Position numbers and translations under genes: made by a program. This document shows, in pieces, positions 23,039 through 34,399 of a stretch of 64,000 nt of DNA. Under the pieces are notes generated by a model. The model made no database searches and was not told where the DNA came from. It saw only the letters and a list, made by a program, of their open reading frames with translations. Source of the DNA: Eutypa lata (taxonomy: Eukaryota; Ascomycota; Sordariomycetes; Xylariales; Diatrypaceae); assembly GCA_022661535.1 (NCBI GenBank), contig JAKULF010000001.1, forward strand, positions 3,162,001 to 3,226,000, written 5' to 3'. Numbering within the stretch: position 1 is the first letter of the stretch; each line of letters starts with the position of its first letter.

Positions 23039-24603
23039 TCACCCACGCTTAGTGTATACGGTCCGTATATTGCAGTAAGACTTTAGGCCTTCAACGCCCA
23101 TCTCAACGCCAAACCCGCTCTGTTTGACTCCCGCAAACGGGGTGCTAGGCTGAATCTGAGCATGGGCGTTGATCCATATGTTTCCAACCTCAAGCTGGTT
23201 TGTGATCCGCTCAGCTTGTACAGTATCCCGGGTCCACACTGACGCCCCAAGACCAGTCTCCGTATTGTTGGCTTTTTGGATGACATCATTCTCGTCAGAC
23301 CATTTCATCACCGGGAATACAGGTCCTGATACACGTTAGATAATTATTCCTATGAAGACATCTTTGCTGCGGGTATCAAGACGTACCAAACTGTTCCTCA
23401 GAGACGATTCGTGAGTTCTCAGGGGGGTCATCGATAATTGTCGGGGCCAGGAAGTAACCATCTCTAGGCAAGGGCTTTGTGCTCCCGGTCGCAACTTTCA
23501 GCTGAGACCTCTCTATGTCAGCAAGTAGGTCTTTGAGGCGTTCGAATTGCGGCTTGTTAGCAACAGGCCCCATAAAGGCATCATCCTCCAGGCCTAACTT
23601 TAGGCTCTGCGCGAAGAGAACCATGGCAGAAAGCACTGCATCATAAACCGATTCATGAACATAGACTCGTTTCGGTGTGATGCATATATGTCCTGACGTG
23701 CAAAAGGCCACCGACGCAATGGCAAATCCCACGGAGGCAGGATCGACGTCAGCACACACGATAGCGGGATCGTTAGCGCTTAGCTCCAGGGTCATTCGCT
23801 TCAAGGTCTTGCTGCATGTCTCCATGATCTTTCTCCCGATGGCAGTAGAGCCCGTAAAGCTGACCATCTTAACCCCAGGGTGCTCGGTCAACCAGGGCCC
23901 CAGGGAATCATCTCCATTCAATGCTTGAAGCACCCCAGGAGGGAAACAGCGGAGACCTAGCTCTGCTATCTTGAGGCTGCAATAGGGTGTATAGGGGGGG
24001 GGCTTCCAGATGAAGGTATTGCCGGTGAGTAGCGCTGGCGCGAGCTTCGTGACGGCCAGCATGAGCGGGTAATTCCAGGGAACAATGCCGACCACGACCC
24101 CCAAGGGCGTGTAGTGAGTGACGATCTTGCGCTCCTCGTTGTCTTCAATGACGACTTCGGGGAGAGTCAGTTTGCAAAACTCCCTGACCCATCGGGCGCT
24201 CGTATCTACTTCTAGCCGAGCCCACATAGGCTAATAAACAACTACGTCAGAAAAGATGGTGATCATAAAACCCGGTAATACAACTAACCGGCTTTCCAGT
24301 CTCTTTCATCAGCATCTGGACCAAGTCCCCTGCTTGAGCCTCAATGCAATCGGCAAAGTTCTCGAGTGCGCTTACACGCTCGCTCCAAGGCACTTCAGCC
24401 CATGACTTTGCCGCTCTCGCAGCTGCTTTGACGGCTCTGTCAACGTCTTCGAGGGTGCTAAGGGGAGCTTCTGGGTTGTTCTTGAGGGTTGAGGGGTTAA
24501 TGTTGTCGCATGCTTTTGTTGATGTGTTAGATAGTTCCCCATCGACTACATTGAGGAACGTAGTAAAATCAAGAGCTTCACTACTCTTTTTATAAGGCGC
24601 CAT
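23039..24603 (-). CDS. Aldehyde dehydrogenase (NAD(P)+)
   Basis: Oxidises an aldehyde to the acid; substrate unknown. Exons: 24603-24289, 24230-23387 and 23325-23039, giving 481 residues, normal for the family. The usual active-site set is present: Asn in PWNYPL at about 158, Glu in LELSANDP at about 254, and the nucleophile Cys in SGHICITPKRVYVH at about 288. The cofactor loop VSFTGSTAIGRK and the C-terminal PFAGVKQSGFGVE are also there. No signal peptide, membrane segment or clear peroxisomal ending is seen, so it is probably cytosolic. Introns of 58 and 61 nt are in phase. It is convergent with the Pth11-like gene. Confidence 0.95.
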
Positions 24604-27365
24604 ATTGAAACTCTCTTCGTTTTATCGAAAGTGTAATCTTGATAACCTTTGGGCTGTTCGGTACAATAGTTGAGAACATTGCAAGGGAAAAAACTGAGGT
24701 GAGACTTTTATAAGTAATGTGGTTGATACGCAACCTCGCACCAGAAGGATTTTGTATAAACCTCCTTGCATTGAGAATCTTGCATTGTGGAGTATCATCT
24801 AGTGAGCTATCATTTTATCTTGCAGCTTGCATAATCACTGGCGTCTTATGAGTTGGACTAGCGAGACTGCTTGGATATTGAAAATTACCTACAGCTAGCT
24901 GCATCTCCCGGAACGGACGGTTAGTTCGCCGGGGACGTAGGTTGGTGCAGCCAACGGCATTTTATGCGGCAAGGATTCTTGTCAAATATCATGCATGATA
25001 AGAAATGATATCAGTAACTTTCCTTTTGGTGCAGTAGCGTATTTGACAATTCCGCATCCCGTGTCACGTCATCTCCAAATTCGGTGTTCAATCTCTGTAA
25101 GATCAGCCCGCATCTCCCAAAACCCCATTCCCGGTCTGAAGCTAGCAATGAATGTATTGTGGTCATATTGCTGTTGGTTATATTAGCCGTGATACATTCC
25201 CATATATTTATCCTCATAGACCGAGGTAGATATGGTGCGTGATACTTAATGATCGTGAGGGATGATGCAAATATCACGTATTTATACGTATTTATACGAT
25301 TTAAGCACTGGACTAAGTGGATGGACCGATAACGTCAAGGCGCATTCCTATTCCTGACGTCTTTTGATATTGTTTAACATAAATAGTTGACTAGGCTATT
25401 ATTACCAAATAAGCTACGTATACATATACGACCAAACACGTGGAACGGAGCACTACATGAACTATTTGCCCAATATTACATCTTGTACTTTCGTAGTGGC
25501 CCCTTAGTTATGTTTCGAGCATGGTTGGGAAGGTGCCACGTACCTGGGTCGTACATATATCACATATTTCTTTACATAATTTTGAGCCTCATTTTTATTT
25601 TCATCTTACACCTTGAGAATAGCAACAATATTGGACTGCTTTAATACCACTTGTGGTAATTTGATGTCCATGTATTGTATGAAATTAACAGTTCATATTG
25701 CAGATATACGTATCTGGGTACATAAGTATTGATCATGAGACGTTACACATAATTTATCATTCTGTATCACCACTTGCGCGCACGGTATAATTATTAGGCT
25801 TATAAGTAACAACGTTATAATAGTGACTGTTGGCAATGCTATAAATGTTGCAGACAGGTAGCTATGTTACTATCAATATCTTCATCTTATCATAGAGATC
25901 CATAGATACGCGCTGGATCTAACTGAGTCATCACAGTGGTACTAACATGAAGTATTATGTATATAAAGAGGTTTAGGATGATACTGCACTGACAGCAGAC
26001 GCACTCCCAACATATACAGTATTCATAAATACAAATGCTTATTTGTTGTTGAGGCTTACTCCAACTCAACCTCTATGCAGGGCAGCGTAGTATTAGTGCA
26101 GCTTAATTGCCAAGGTGAAGCAAGTATCCCCTGGTGAGGCTACCCGTCCCAGTATACATTTTTAGGAAGCACAGAAGTAAAGAGTATATGTCAGGCCAAT
26201 TATATCGTCCCCCTGCTCCATCGGGGGTTCGGCCGGCATTCAGTGATGTACAATGCAACTTTTCTTAGCAAACTCGTGTAACGAAATTAAAAAGCCATGA
26301 TTTGCTATGCTCCGCGCCAATTTTGTCGGTTAATACACTGCATGTGTGGATAGTTAGGGGTCATTTTACCGGTCTCAGGAAGCTTGACGTATTGGCAGGA
26401 ACCTATGTCAGAAATCTCTAGTTACAAGGTGCCATTTGGCTACGAACGCCGGAATGGTGACGTCTGACACCGCATTCCTCTGTTTTGACCTGGTGACTCT
26501 CAGCCACTACTTTGCCATCCCACCAAATATCCCACAGCATATTATTATCTTAGGTAAAATCCGAGTTTCAGCGCAAACGGCGTTGTGTAGAAAGCCGAGA
26601 TTACTGGTCTCCGCCGAGGCGGAAAGGCAGCATTCAAACTAATAACATCTGGGCGCGTGAACTTCTACCGGTACCCAAGAATGTGGCATCGTGCAAATAC
26701 TCGTGATACACATCTATTCTATCAATATCGACTAACCCCCACATTTGGTTTAACTCTATCTTCTAACAGCGCGAACAAGGGGTTTGCAAGCTTTATTAGT
26801 CAATGTCAATCATAGAATGAGTGAGAATCATTGTCACGACACCAAGTGGAGTGCACGGACCTACACCGGATTCCTGTATATATAGTGGCGCTACGCGCCA
26901 CCTAGCTAGACTTCCTCCTTTCCTCCTTCGTACAACAACAATATACTTATCTTGACCCTATGGTTCATCGGTGCCGTGACAATCATTGTGGCTCATACGG
27001 ACCCCGACCAATCCCTGAATGGTAATAATATCAGATCACTACATCTCCCCTTCAATATGTTCACGGCTGGATTTCCAAGTCAAAGCTTCCTTTTAGTATT
27101 CTTCTAATCGGACATGCCGACATACTTAGTATTCATGTTTTAGTAATCCTAGTGTCTTCGTCGTGCTACTTTTGATATCACGTAGAAGCTGATCTATCAA
27201 CAGCCATGGTATATAGCGGATAGTGATAATTGTCTGGTAAGCTATGGAGCTGAATATGCGGCTAGGAAAATCTATATATACAATAGGAACTTATGGTATA
27301 GGGTTATCTTCCTCAATGAGCTTAGTAAGCTGCGCTGACTGTAATATTCAAGACCATTCCTCCTT
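24604..27365. other. AT-rich gene-poor stretch, 2.8 kb
   Basis: No gene can be supported. The DNA is AT-rich, mainly 25200-26050, with short local repeats such as the doubled CGTATTTATA at about 25277-25299. A promoter-like patch with a TATA run and small hairpin occurs at 26874-26901. Confidence 0.5.
26874..26901 (+). promoter_or_regulatory. TATA run followed by a GC hairpin, orphan core-promoter-like patch
   Basis: A TATATATA run ends at 26884 and is followed at once by GTGGCGC-TAC-GCGCCAC (26885-26901), a perfect 7-bp stem. Downstream is a CT-rich leader-like tract and an ATG at 26961 that opens only 22 codons (MVHRCRDNHCGSYGP...). No larger gene could be built from it. Confidence 0.3.
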
Positions 27366-29402
27366 TCAAGGTAAATATACCAATACTAGGATGAATGCAA
27401 GAAGCTCGAGCCATATTGTTGCGAAGAGCTTGCTGTTAGAAGTTTGAAAGAATGTTTGCGTGAGAAGTAGAGCACCAAAAATCCCCCATGACCAATACGT
27501 GAAGAAGGTTCCAACACGATAATCTAGCAAAGGACATGCCGTCCAGATGCTGCTTGCGAATATAGCAGAAACTAGGGTAGCAGCGTACCACCATTTGTTT
27601 CTTCTGACTAGTCCTCGAAAATACCGTTGGCGGGTGGGACTTTGGGTATCTGCTAAGGTAATAGCGCCGCCTCTTAACCGTTGTTCGATCTCAACCTTAA
27701 GCTGTCGATCTTTCATGGAGTGTGGATCAATATCGGCTTCAACAAGCTCTTGTTTAATTGCCTCCGCGAGTAGGAGAATAGCTCTCCATCCTCTAGGAAC
27801 CTCTAAATTATTAGAGAAATACAACCTTGCATGAGCTGTCCGCCATGTCAGGAATATGCCGATTATCCATATAATGAGGACCAACGTGATTATGAAGGTT
27901 TGTATAAATGAAAATCCCCACTGATATACCTTTTAACTATGTTAATTGTGACATATAGTGGTTCAGAAGCGAACTATTCTTACCAAATCGCCTTTATAAT
28001 CTTGATCTGGTTGGTAGCTTCCGTATTCCTTTATGTAAGATAATTTGTACGTTTGATTGGAATTACTATATGTAGCTAACTCCATGGTGCTTAGAGCACT
28101 CTTGTTCAATATTTCGGTATTTGGCTCAACTATAAAGGAGGTAATGTTTAAGGACGGCGATGGAAGTGTGGAGTTAATAAAGATGGATTCCGTGTTACTA
28201 TTGGCATTTAACCCGTACTCGAGTATATCTTTTTATATAGTTAGCGTGGTTACTTATCCCGGAGAAACAGTGAAGGGAGAGGAAAAGAAGAAGAGAAACA
28301 AGACAAAAGCAAAAAGACACTTAAACCCTTACATTCGGACACGTTGGCTTGCAGAGAGCAATCGTCTTCAGGATATCGCTTATCCCAGCAATTTCGGTAG
28401 GGAAAATAGTCATCCTTCCACAGCATTCGATCTCAAACCATGTTAGCATGCAGTCCTGGAAACTCTAGACGTGTTACACTTACCATAGCCGTTCTCCGAC
28501 ATATTATAATTACTAAAAGGGACCGCATAGTCACCGGTGAGACCAACTCTCCAGCCATCGTGGATGATATATGCTACCGGTTGAAAATCTGGAAACTGGA
28601 TCAAGCTGCTATTGAGATTCTTAACGAAAGCTCGACTGGTTGGTGTATAGCCCGTCATAGAGCCAGCAAAAGTCGGCCACCCAAGGACGAATGCCATGCT
28701 AGTAGTCATGAAACCCATAAAACCTTTAGACCGCATAGGGCTTTTAGACGAAAGATCTCTTAATAGTCTGCAAAATGAGAATACGTTCGGTTCTTTTTCG
28801 AGGTATATAATGAAGAATGTGGCATATGTAACCGGTTTTGTCGCTATCTCGGCGGTGACATAATCAGAAAATACTCTCCAGGAAACGAAAGCTAAGATAA
28901 ACTGTCCAAATCGACCTACTATCTAGAGATTATGCGACAAATTAGGATTAAAGATAGTGCTTTCATGAAATTAGATGTAACTTACAACGTCCCATATTAT
29001 GTCGTAGACCTTAGCCTGTGTGAAGGTTAAGGAGCCAAAAGCCAAAGTGACCTGGAAGAACCCCGACATTGAGAAATGGGTATAACTGTTATCTTCGAAC
29101 GGAGTAAATGTGTCATCTGGGTTGCAGCCTTCGGGATATAACGATGCAACAAACCCCGAGGATGTGATAGAGAGCAGAGAGAGAATGACTAATAATCCGC
29201 TTAACGAAACATAGAACAGTAAGTGCAAACCGCCTTCTTTAGACATAAAGAATCGCAAGTCGTCTAATGCCTCTCTATATCCCTTAATAAATGTGTTGAA
29301 TGCATGCCGTTTAAATTTAGAGGTGAGCGACTGTTTTTGTTTAGGAAGGGGGTTTTCTAATCTGGGCGAGTCGAGAGACCCGGGCTGAGATGGGAAGGCC
29401 AT
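27366..29402 (-). CDS. Polytopic membrane protein, unknown function
   Basis: Five exons: 29402-28986, 28922-28484, 28431-28333, 28228-27984 and 27920-27366, giving 584 residues. All junctions are in phase, with GTAAGN donors (GTAAGT, GTAAGG, GTAAGA). The start is the ATG at 29402. There is a cytosol-like N-terminus of about 50 residues, then a membrane segment at LHLLFYVSLSGLLVILSLL and a loop with N-linked glycosylation-type sites. Further membrane segments lie around FGQFILAFVSW and FMTTSMAFVLGWPTFAG. A long Asn/Ser/Thr-rich region with four or more N-x-S/T sites follows, and then four C-terminal segments (FIITLVLIIWIIGIFL, WWYAATLVSAIFASSIW, WSWGIFGALLLTQTFF, WLELLAFILVLVYL). I do not recognise a named family; it looks like one of the fungal multi-pass proteins of unknown role. 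Its codon use is more AT-rich than that of the LeuRS gene. Confidence 0.7.
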
Positions 29403-30494
29403 GAGGTTTGTAGACGCCGAAGAATGATTCCGAATCAAATTAACTTTAATGCCAAAGATAAGCGTACACTGGCTTAGCTTATCTCAGGTCGTCATATTTG
29501 ACTTATTGGTAGGATGAATATGGGAATTTTGGTGGGAAGTGATTTTTATTTCACTAGATATAAACTCTGATCGAAAGTAAATTCGGGAGCTATTTATATA
29601 CAGTGATTTACGGTACAAAAGTACTCCATCACATCTATTTACACTTCCTCCTGTCAGCCTGCATAGACTGCGGCATAGATACTTGGCAATGGGTAGGAAT
29701 CGCCCCTACGTTTGGAGCTACCTGAAACCATTGAAGCTTTTGAAAGAGAAAGCCGTGGAAATACTTGGCAAATCCTGGGGGTCCTCTGCGAAGGTAGCCT
29801 GGTTGCTGACATGTACAGAATATATGCAGGCTGCCATAATGACGTAATGTGTAACTGGTGTGATATTAACGAAAAGCGATGTGACGATCTATCGAAGGGC
29901 ATAAGGTCTGTCTCTATTAGCCTCTTAACGTCACATTCCACCAACCTCTTTAAAATGACGGCTTGGTGCCACTTATCGACCACACTTGCTTAACTAAACA
30001 ATTTGAGACAGGAGATTTGTAGTATTGAATGTACTATTAGGTTGAACTAACAATAAATTTTGCCAACACGTTTAATGACTTACATAATTGACGCCAGAGG
30101 TGCCCGACTTGTGGGTGAGATATTACCATCTAGTTATCCCCAGACCCCAAGGCTGGCATGGGGCTTGATGCAGCTTATGTTACACCATGTCAGCAGGGTC
30201 TGGTTTAAGTTGAAAGCACGGCTGCCGAAAGCCCGATACCTACGTAACATCGGTTACAGGGTTCGTTAGTGCGCATACCACGTGCGTTCTGCAAGCAGGC
30301 CTGGTAGCTAAGAGGTGCAATGTTGTATTAGGTTGCGAAGTTCGGCTGCTCCTAGCATGTCTAATATACCCCCTTGCTCTTCCAACAATCTACTTGGTAC
30401 AGAAATATCAATGGCTCGGCAGGGTTTCAAACAACGGTGTACCATTCTTTTGAGGCCGCTTCAAAAGTAGCCCTTACTACCGCTTATACAATAA
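29403..30494. other. Intergenic, no gene seen
   Basis: Upstream side of the membrane-protein gene. The ORFs at 29654-29983 (-), 29712-29993 (+) and 30060-30269 (+) overlap or have no family likeness. Confidence 0.45.
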
Positions 30495-30857
30495 AGAGAG
30501 CCAGAGCCACCAGCACTCGAGCACGCCACCGCAATCCCGAATCAAGCTTCAGCTCCAGCTGCGGCTCTAGCTGGGGCAGCAGACAGAAGTGGGGACCACG
30601 GAAAATCAGGAACGCCGCATAGCACCCCCTGGAAGGTCACCTTCCAGCCTATCGAGACGATGCTCAATGAGGTCGATCCCGCGAAAAGAGACTACATGAC
30701 TACGAAGTGGTTGAGGAATATGGATAGGCACTTGAACATTACGATTATCACAGCAAGTCAATTCCATGCATTAACTCCATCGCTTTACACTATACTATAC
30801 TTCCCCCTTATATATATACACGATTCATCCACTTCAGAAAAACTAGTAAACGAGTAA
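30495..30857 (+). pseudogene. Possible orphan exon or gene fragment
   Basis: After a stop at about 30495 a frame stays open to 30857. It reads EPEPPALEHATAIPNQ, an Ala-rich stretch, then TPWKVTFQPIETMLNEVD and PAKRDYMTTKWLRNMDR. The composition looks like real protein, but there is no upstream ATG in frame and no partner exon that I can find. It may be an exon of an undetected gene or a fragment. I do not recognise it. Confidence 0.25.
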
Positions 30858-30973
30858 GCAAGTTGCTAACGTATTGCGTGCACGTGACGGTAGAGCTCCG
30901 TTGTGAGTAGTATCATCGCCGGTTCTTTCAGCTAGGCATCATTCGACAACGACCATATCGATTCGACGTGCAT

Positions 30974-31405
30974 CTAGATCGTGAAGGCGATCTGATACGG
31001 CGCCTTTATCTTCTTAGTGTCGTCCATCGCGTCAGAAGCACAGCAAGTCACTAGTCTACACCGCCTGTATTTGTACCCAACAGGGCTGTAGCTCATACGC
31101 CAGTTTCTGAGGGAACCCAGGAGGCCTGCAAACGGTGGTAGTTCAGGTTGCTGAATCGGTTCCAACAAGAGCTCAAGCTTAGGTCGGATCAAAGGTTCAT
31201 CAGGCAGATCCCGGTCATGCTTCTCAATGCGAGCTTGTATCTTTTTACTACGGGCTTGTGCATCCTTGCCTATTGGGACTTTACAAGATCGTTCAACGTG
31301 TCGATTGAGATAGTGCAGGTAAGTTGCATTTGTATCTACCCACTGATTGATTTGTTGGCCCATTTTAACGCTCGCCAAGATTGTCGCGGCGTGTTTCTTC
31401 AGCAT
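30974..31405 (-). CDS. Possible small protein, unknown function
   Basis: A single-exon ORF with an ATG at 31405 gives 143 residues. The first 100 or so are basic and charged (for example KKIQARIEKHDRDLPDEP) with a proline/leucine-rich middle (LLEPIQQPELPPF). There is no signal peptide or membrane segment. The last 30 or so residues look like 3' noncoding sequence translated by chance. I know no family for it; it is kept because its length and composition are better than those of nearby ORFs. Confidence 0.25.
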   Translation of the reverse strand: MLKKHAATILASVKMGQQINQWVDTNATYLHYLNRHVERSCKVPIGKDAQARSKKIQARIEKHDRDLPDEPLIRPKLELLLEPIQQPELPPFAGLLGSLRNWRMSYSPVGYKYRRCRLVTCCASDAMDDTKKIKAPYQIAFTI

Positions 31406-32771
31406 GTGTGTGATATTTAGAATTGTCTCTTAGGGGTTAGTTCTATCGGTTTGTATCACTAGATTGGGAAGATTCTTTAATCAAATGCGGGTTGGACTCT
31501 AAGGATATATGAACATTGTGTTATTCGGCATTACTGCTGCAAGGAGACTTTGATGTTTTATGCTGCGATACTCTACATTTTCTTTGCGTTTACTAGTAAT
31601 CATGAACTTGGGAACATTCAGACTTTGACGAGTTCCTGCCCATGATGTATAGTGTGCGGGTTTCCAACGGAGGTTATGTGTTTTCTAGCAAGTGTATTGT
31701 GCGACAGTATGGTAAGGTTGTGGTGTTGATTCATTCGGCTACTATCGGTAGGCTCTTGGAATAATTGGAGTTCGTTCGTTTTATGGTGACTCAAAAGAAC
31801 GAAGTTGGAGCCAGTCGGGTGGTAGCTAGGGGTTATATATATATATAGAAAGAAAGAGAGGGAGTGAGGGAGTTCAAGGCTGGAAAGGAGTGATGATTAG
31901 TAAGAATAAGTTCAGAGGACAAATAGATGGTTTAGAAAGCCAGACATAGTTACCTAAACAGGACATAGCCCACTTGTGTGGCTCATAAGAGAACTGGAAA
32001 TTCCACAGCCTCCTACGGCAGCTTATGGGCGAACTGGCTCACAACCCCTAAACGCATGGCATTCCATGCTTACCTAGTGACGAGCCAAAGCGGGGTTGCC
32101 TTCTCAGGTTCCTTAGGCCACCATCTCTCGACCCTGTGAGTAGTAGGTCGCTGCCGGTCATACTTAGAGCCCTCGGTGACGTACATGAAATACGTGAAGC
32201 ATTCATTCACAAGTCCTCTAAAATATTCTCTTACATTCTTTGCATAATAAGAATAGATATTTGATTGATTGGTTGTATAGGGGCTGAAAATAGATCGTGG
32301 CCAGTAGGCTGGTTGGACCTCACTTGATTATTCCTTCTCTCGCAGGCTTGGCTGTCTTTGTGTAGGATTGCAGTGGCAAGATAAAATTGCCATTGGATTG
32401 ATGGTAAGCACTCGCCACAAGGATGCTTGCTGCCTTAATTTATTGATTGGACACCATCAACCGGTAAAGTAAAATAAGCCTGTGAATGGCAAATTTTTAA
32501 ACCGCCAAACGGCAAGCGGCAAGTAATGTTAGGAGAGTTTCAGGTTCCAGAAGTGATTTCGAATTTCATTAGCTGTGTTAAATTCTAAGCTATAAAGAAA
32601 AGGAAGCAATATATGAAAGCACGCAATAAGTACAATGAAAAAGGTAAGAATTTAAAAAATAACGAATAAAGTCCGTAAGTTTGGATGTGAGTACGATGTA
32701 GATAGATCTAGTAGAGATTCCGGAGAAGCTTTATCTGGAACGGTCGAGAAAGACTGGGAGAGTTAGAAAAC
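31406..32771. other. Intergenic, no gene seen
   Basis: No supportable ORF. A (TA)n run followed by a purine-rich GAAA/GAGG tract lies at about 31835-31870. The right end is the 3' flank of the HNH gene. Confidence 0.5.
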
Positions 32772-33911
32772 TCAGTCGTCAAGTCCAACCCCGCTAGCGT
32801 TATAATCGCGACTACGACTTTTCTTCCTCCCTCGTGTCCTCTCTTCTTCATAGTCATCACTGTCTCCCTCATACGCTTCGTAAAAATCCGCGTTGCCAGC
32901 TTTCCGCTTTTGCAAGCTCACACTTCTATAATAAGCTAGCCGAGAAAAGATATGGGCAGATTTGGCTATATCATCTCTTTGCAAATCCTTCAACGTCTGC
33001 TCTCCTGTTTTTAGATCGAATAATTTAACAGCATACACATAAGGACCTTTGAGGAACGGGTACATCTCGGCACATAGGATAGACCATGCAAAGCGAGCAA
33101 ATAAAAACTCAATGCTGATGCCGGTTGCAGCACCATGCAACTGGCGGTTGTGGTATAGCGTGTGCAGTTCGGAATGCATGTTAGGAAGTAGGACATGTAG
33201 TACAATGTTTGGAATAGAATCGGAAGACGTCTTGGGAGCTATAGCAAAGCGCCGTTTATCAAAGAGACGATGCATGTCAGAGCGAAGAAGAATGAGGTTC
33301 GAATCGTCATTAATTGGATTGAGACGTGACTGTAGTCGGCAGTAACGCTGCATATCGTTGGACTCGAACCAGCCATGGTGCTGTAAAGGGACGAGATGCG
33401 CTACCTCGCATTCTTCGTAAAATCCAGTAAGTCGGCACGTCTGATCCCGGGTGCGGACAGCGGCCAGAGGATCAGCAGAAAGAATTCCAGGAGGGTCGTC
33501 TAATGATACATCCTTCCAGCAGTGTGGCAGATCATCATGGGGAAAGCGCCAATGCTCAAAGGAAGGGACGACAGGATATTGTTCGGCCTCGTCTTCGCCC
33601 ACAAAGAAATAATATGGTTTCGGAGAGAAAGGCAAGATGCGAGTTCTAGATTCTTCTAGTTTGACGTACTCTCCGTTGCCATTCTTCTGGCCGAACCAAG
33701 CATTATGCCAACGGTTACATGCCACAATACCGCACGCTATAAGCGCCGTTTGAAAGTCGATACCACTGTTGAGATGATTGTCAACGCCAGTAAGACGTAA
33801 CAATGCCGGAGCCGTATCAGGGTAGGTAGGGTGTCGGAAAACAATGCGTGCTTCTCGCTTAGGTGCTAGCTCTAGTCTAGGGGGCGTACAAGGCGAACGG
33901 ATGTCAACCAT
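32772..33911 (-). CDS. HNH nuclease-domain protein
   Basis: A single uninterrupted exon of 379 residues starting at the ATG at 33911. The central part has the layout of the fungal HNH_2-type domain: CRLTGFYEECEVAHLVPLQH, then LNPINDDSNLILLRSDMHRL and FDKRRFAIAPK. The His of EVAHLVP, the Asn of SNLILL and the His of DMHRLFD would be the H-N-H set. The N-terminal 130 residues and the middle (LHVLLPNMHSELHTLYHNR) resemble other fungal proteins of this architecture, which are common and of unknown biological role. The C-terminus is acidic, then basic (EERTRGRKKSRSRD), and could be a nuclear signal. It lies next to the PKS relic, but no functional link is evident. Confidence 0.85.
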   Translation of the reverse strand: MVDIRSPCTPPRLELAPKREARIVFRHPTYPDTAPALLRLTGVDNHLNSGIDFQTALIACGIVACNRWHNAWFGQKNGNGEYVKLEESRTRILPFSPKPYYFFVGEDEAEQYPVVPSFEHWRFPHDDLPHCWKDVSLDDPPGILSADPLAAVRTRDQTCRLTGFYEECEVAHLVPLQHHGWFESNDMQRYCRLQSRLNPINDDSNLILLRSDMHRLFDKRRFAIAPKTSSDSIPNIVLHVLLPNMHSELHTLYHNRQLHGAATGISIEFLFARFAWSILCAEMYPFLKGPYVYAVKLFDLKTGEQTLKDLQRDDIAKSAHIFSRLAYYRSVSLQKRKAGNADFYEAYEGDSDDYEEERTRGRKKSRSRDYNASGVGLDD

Positions 33912-34399
33912 AATGGGGGAAAAAACGAAGAATCCAAGATACTCTGTTGTGACTAGTTAGGTAGGTAGTATGTACTAAGTCATGATAATCCGGCTGGCTA
34001 ATTGCAAGAAGTGGATGGCGGGGCTGTTTAAAGTCAGGTGATCCTGATGTTAGTTAAGTACCTAGGTACTTGAGGCTGTGGTAATATACTGGCAGACCGA
34101 GTGGGCCAGGGGGTGGCGCTTAGTTCTCCCCCAAGGCTCGCCAGCTTCACTGATTCTGTGTATATTATGTGACCTTCTCTTAACTAATTTATATTTTTGT
34201 TTTTGGCAAACCAAAGTGATCGCTTATCGCCAACACATCTACTGATTTTGATGCACCGATTATGAATCGTTCATTCAATGACTCACGTGGATAATCGGCG
34301 CCATAGGTGCCCGAGGGTAACTATCGGATATCAACGTTAGAATAATCCGAATGATATATATATATGCATTTTCTAATAACATACTACAAAAGACGGAAG
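33912..34399. other. Intergenic between HNH gene and PKS relic
   Basis: Upstream side of the HNH gene and remains of the PKS 3' end. It contains a palindromic GTACCTAGGTAC at about 34061-34072, a motif type scattered through the window. Confidence 0.5.

Noticed and set aside
25277..25299. Doubled CGTATTTATA as start of a CRISPR-like or satellite array
   Set aside because: Only two units and no spacers; simple AT-rich repetition.
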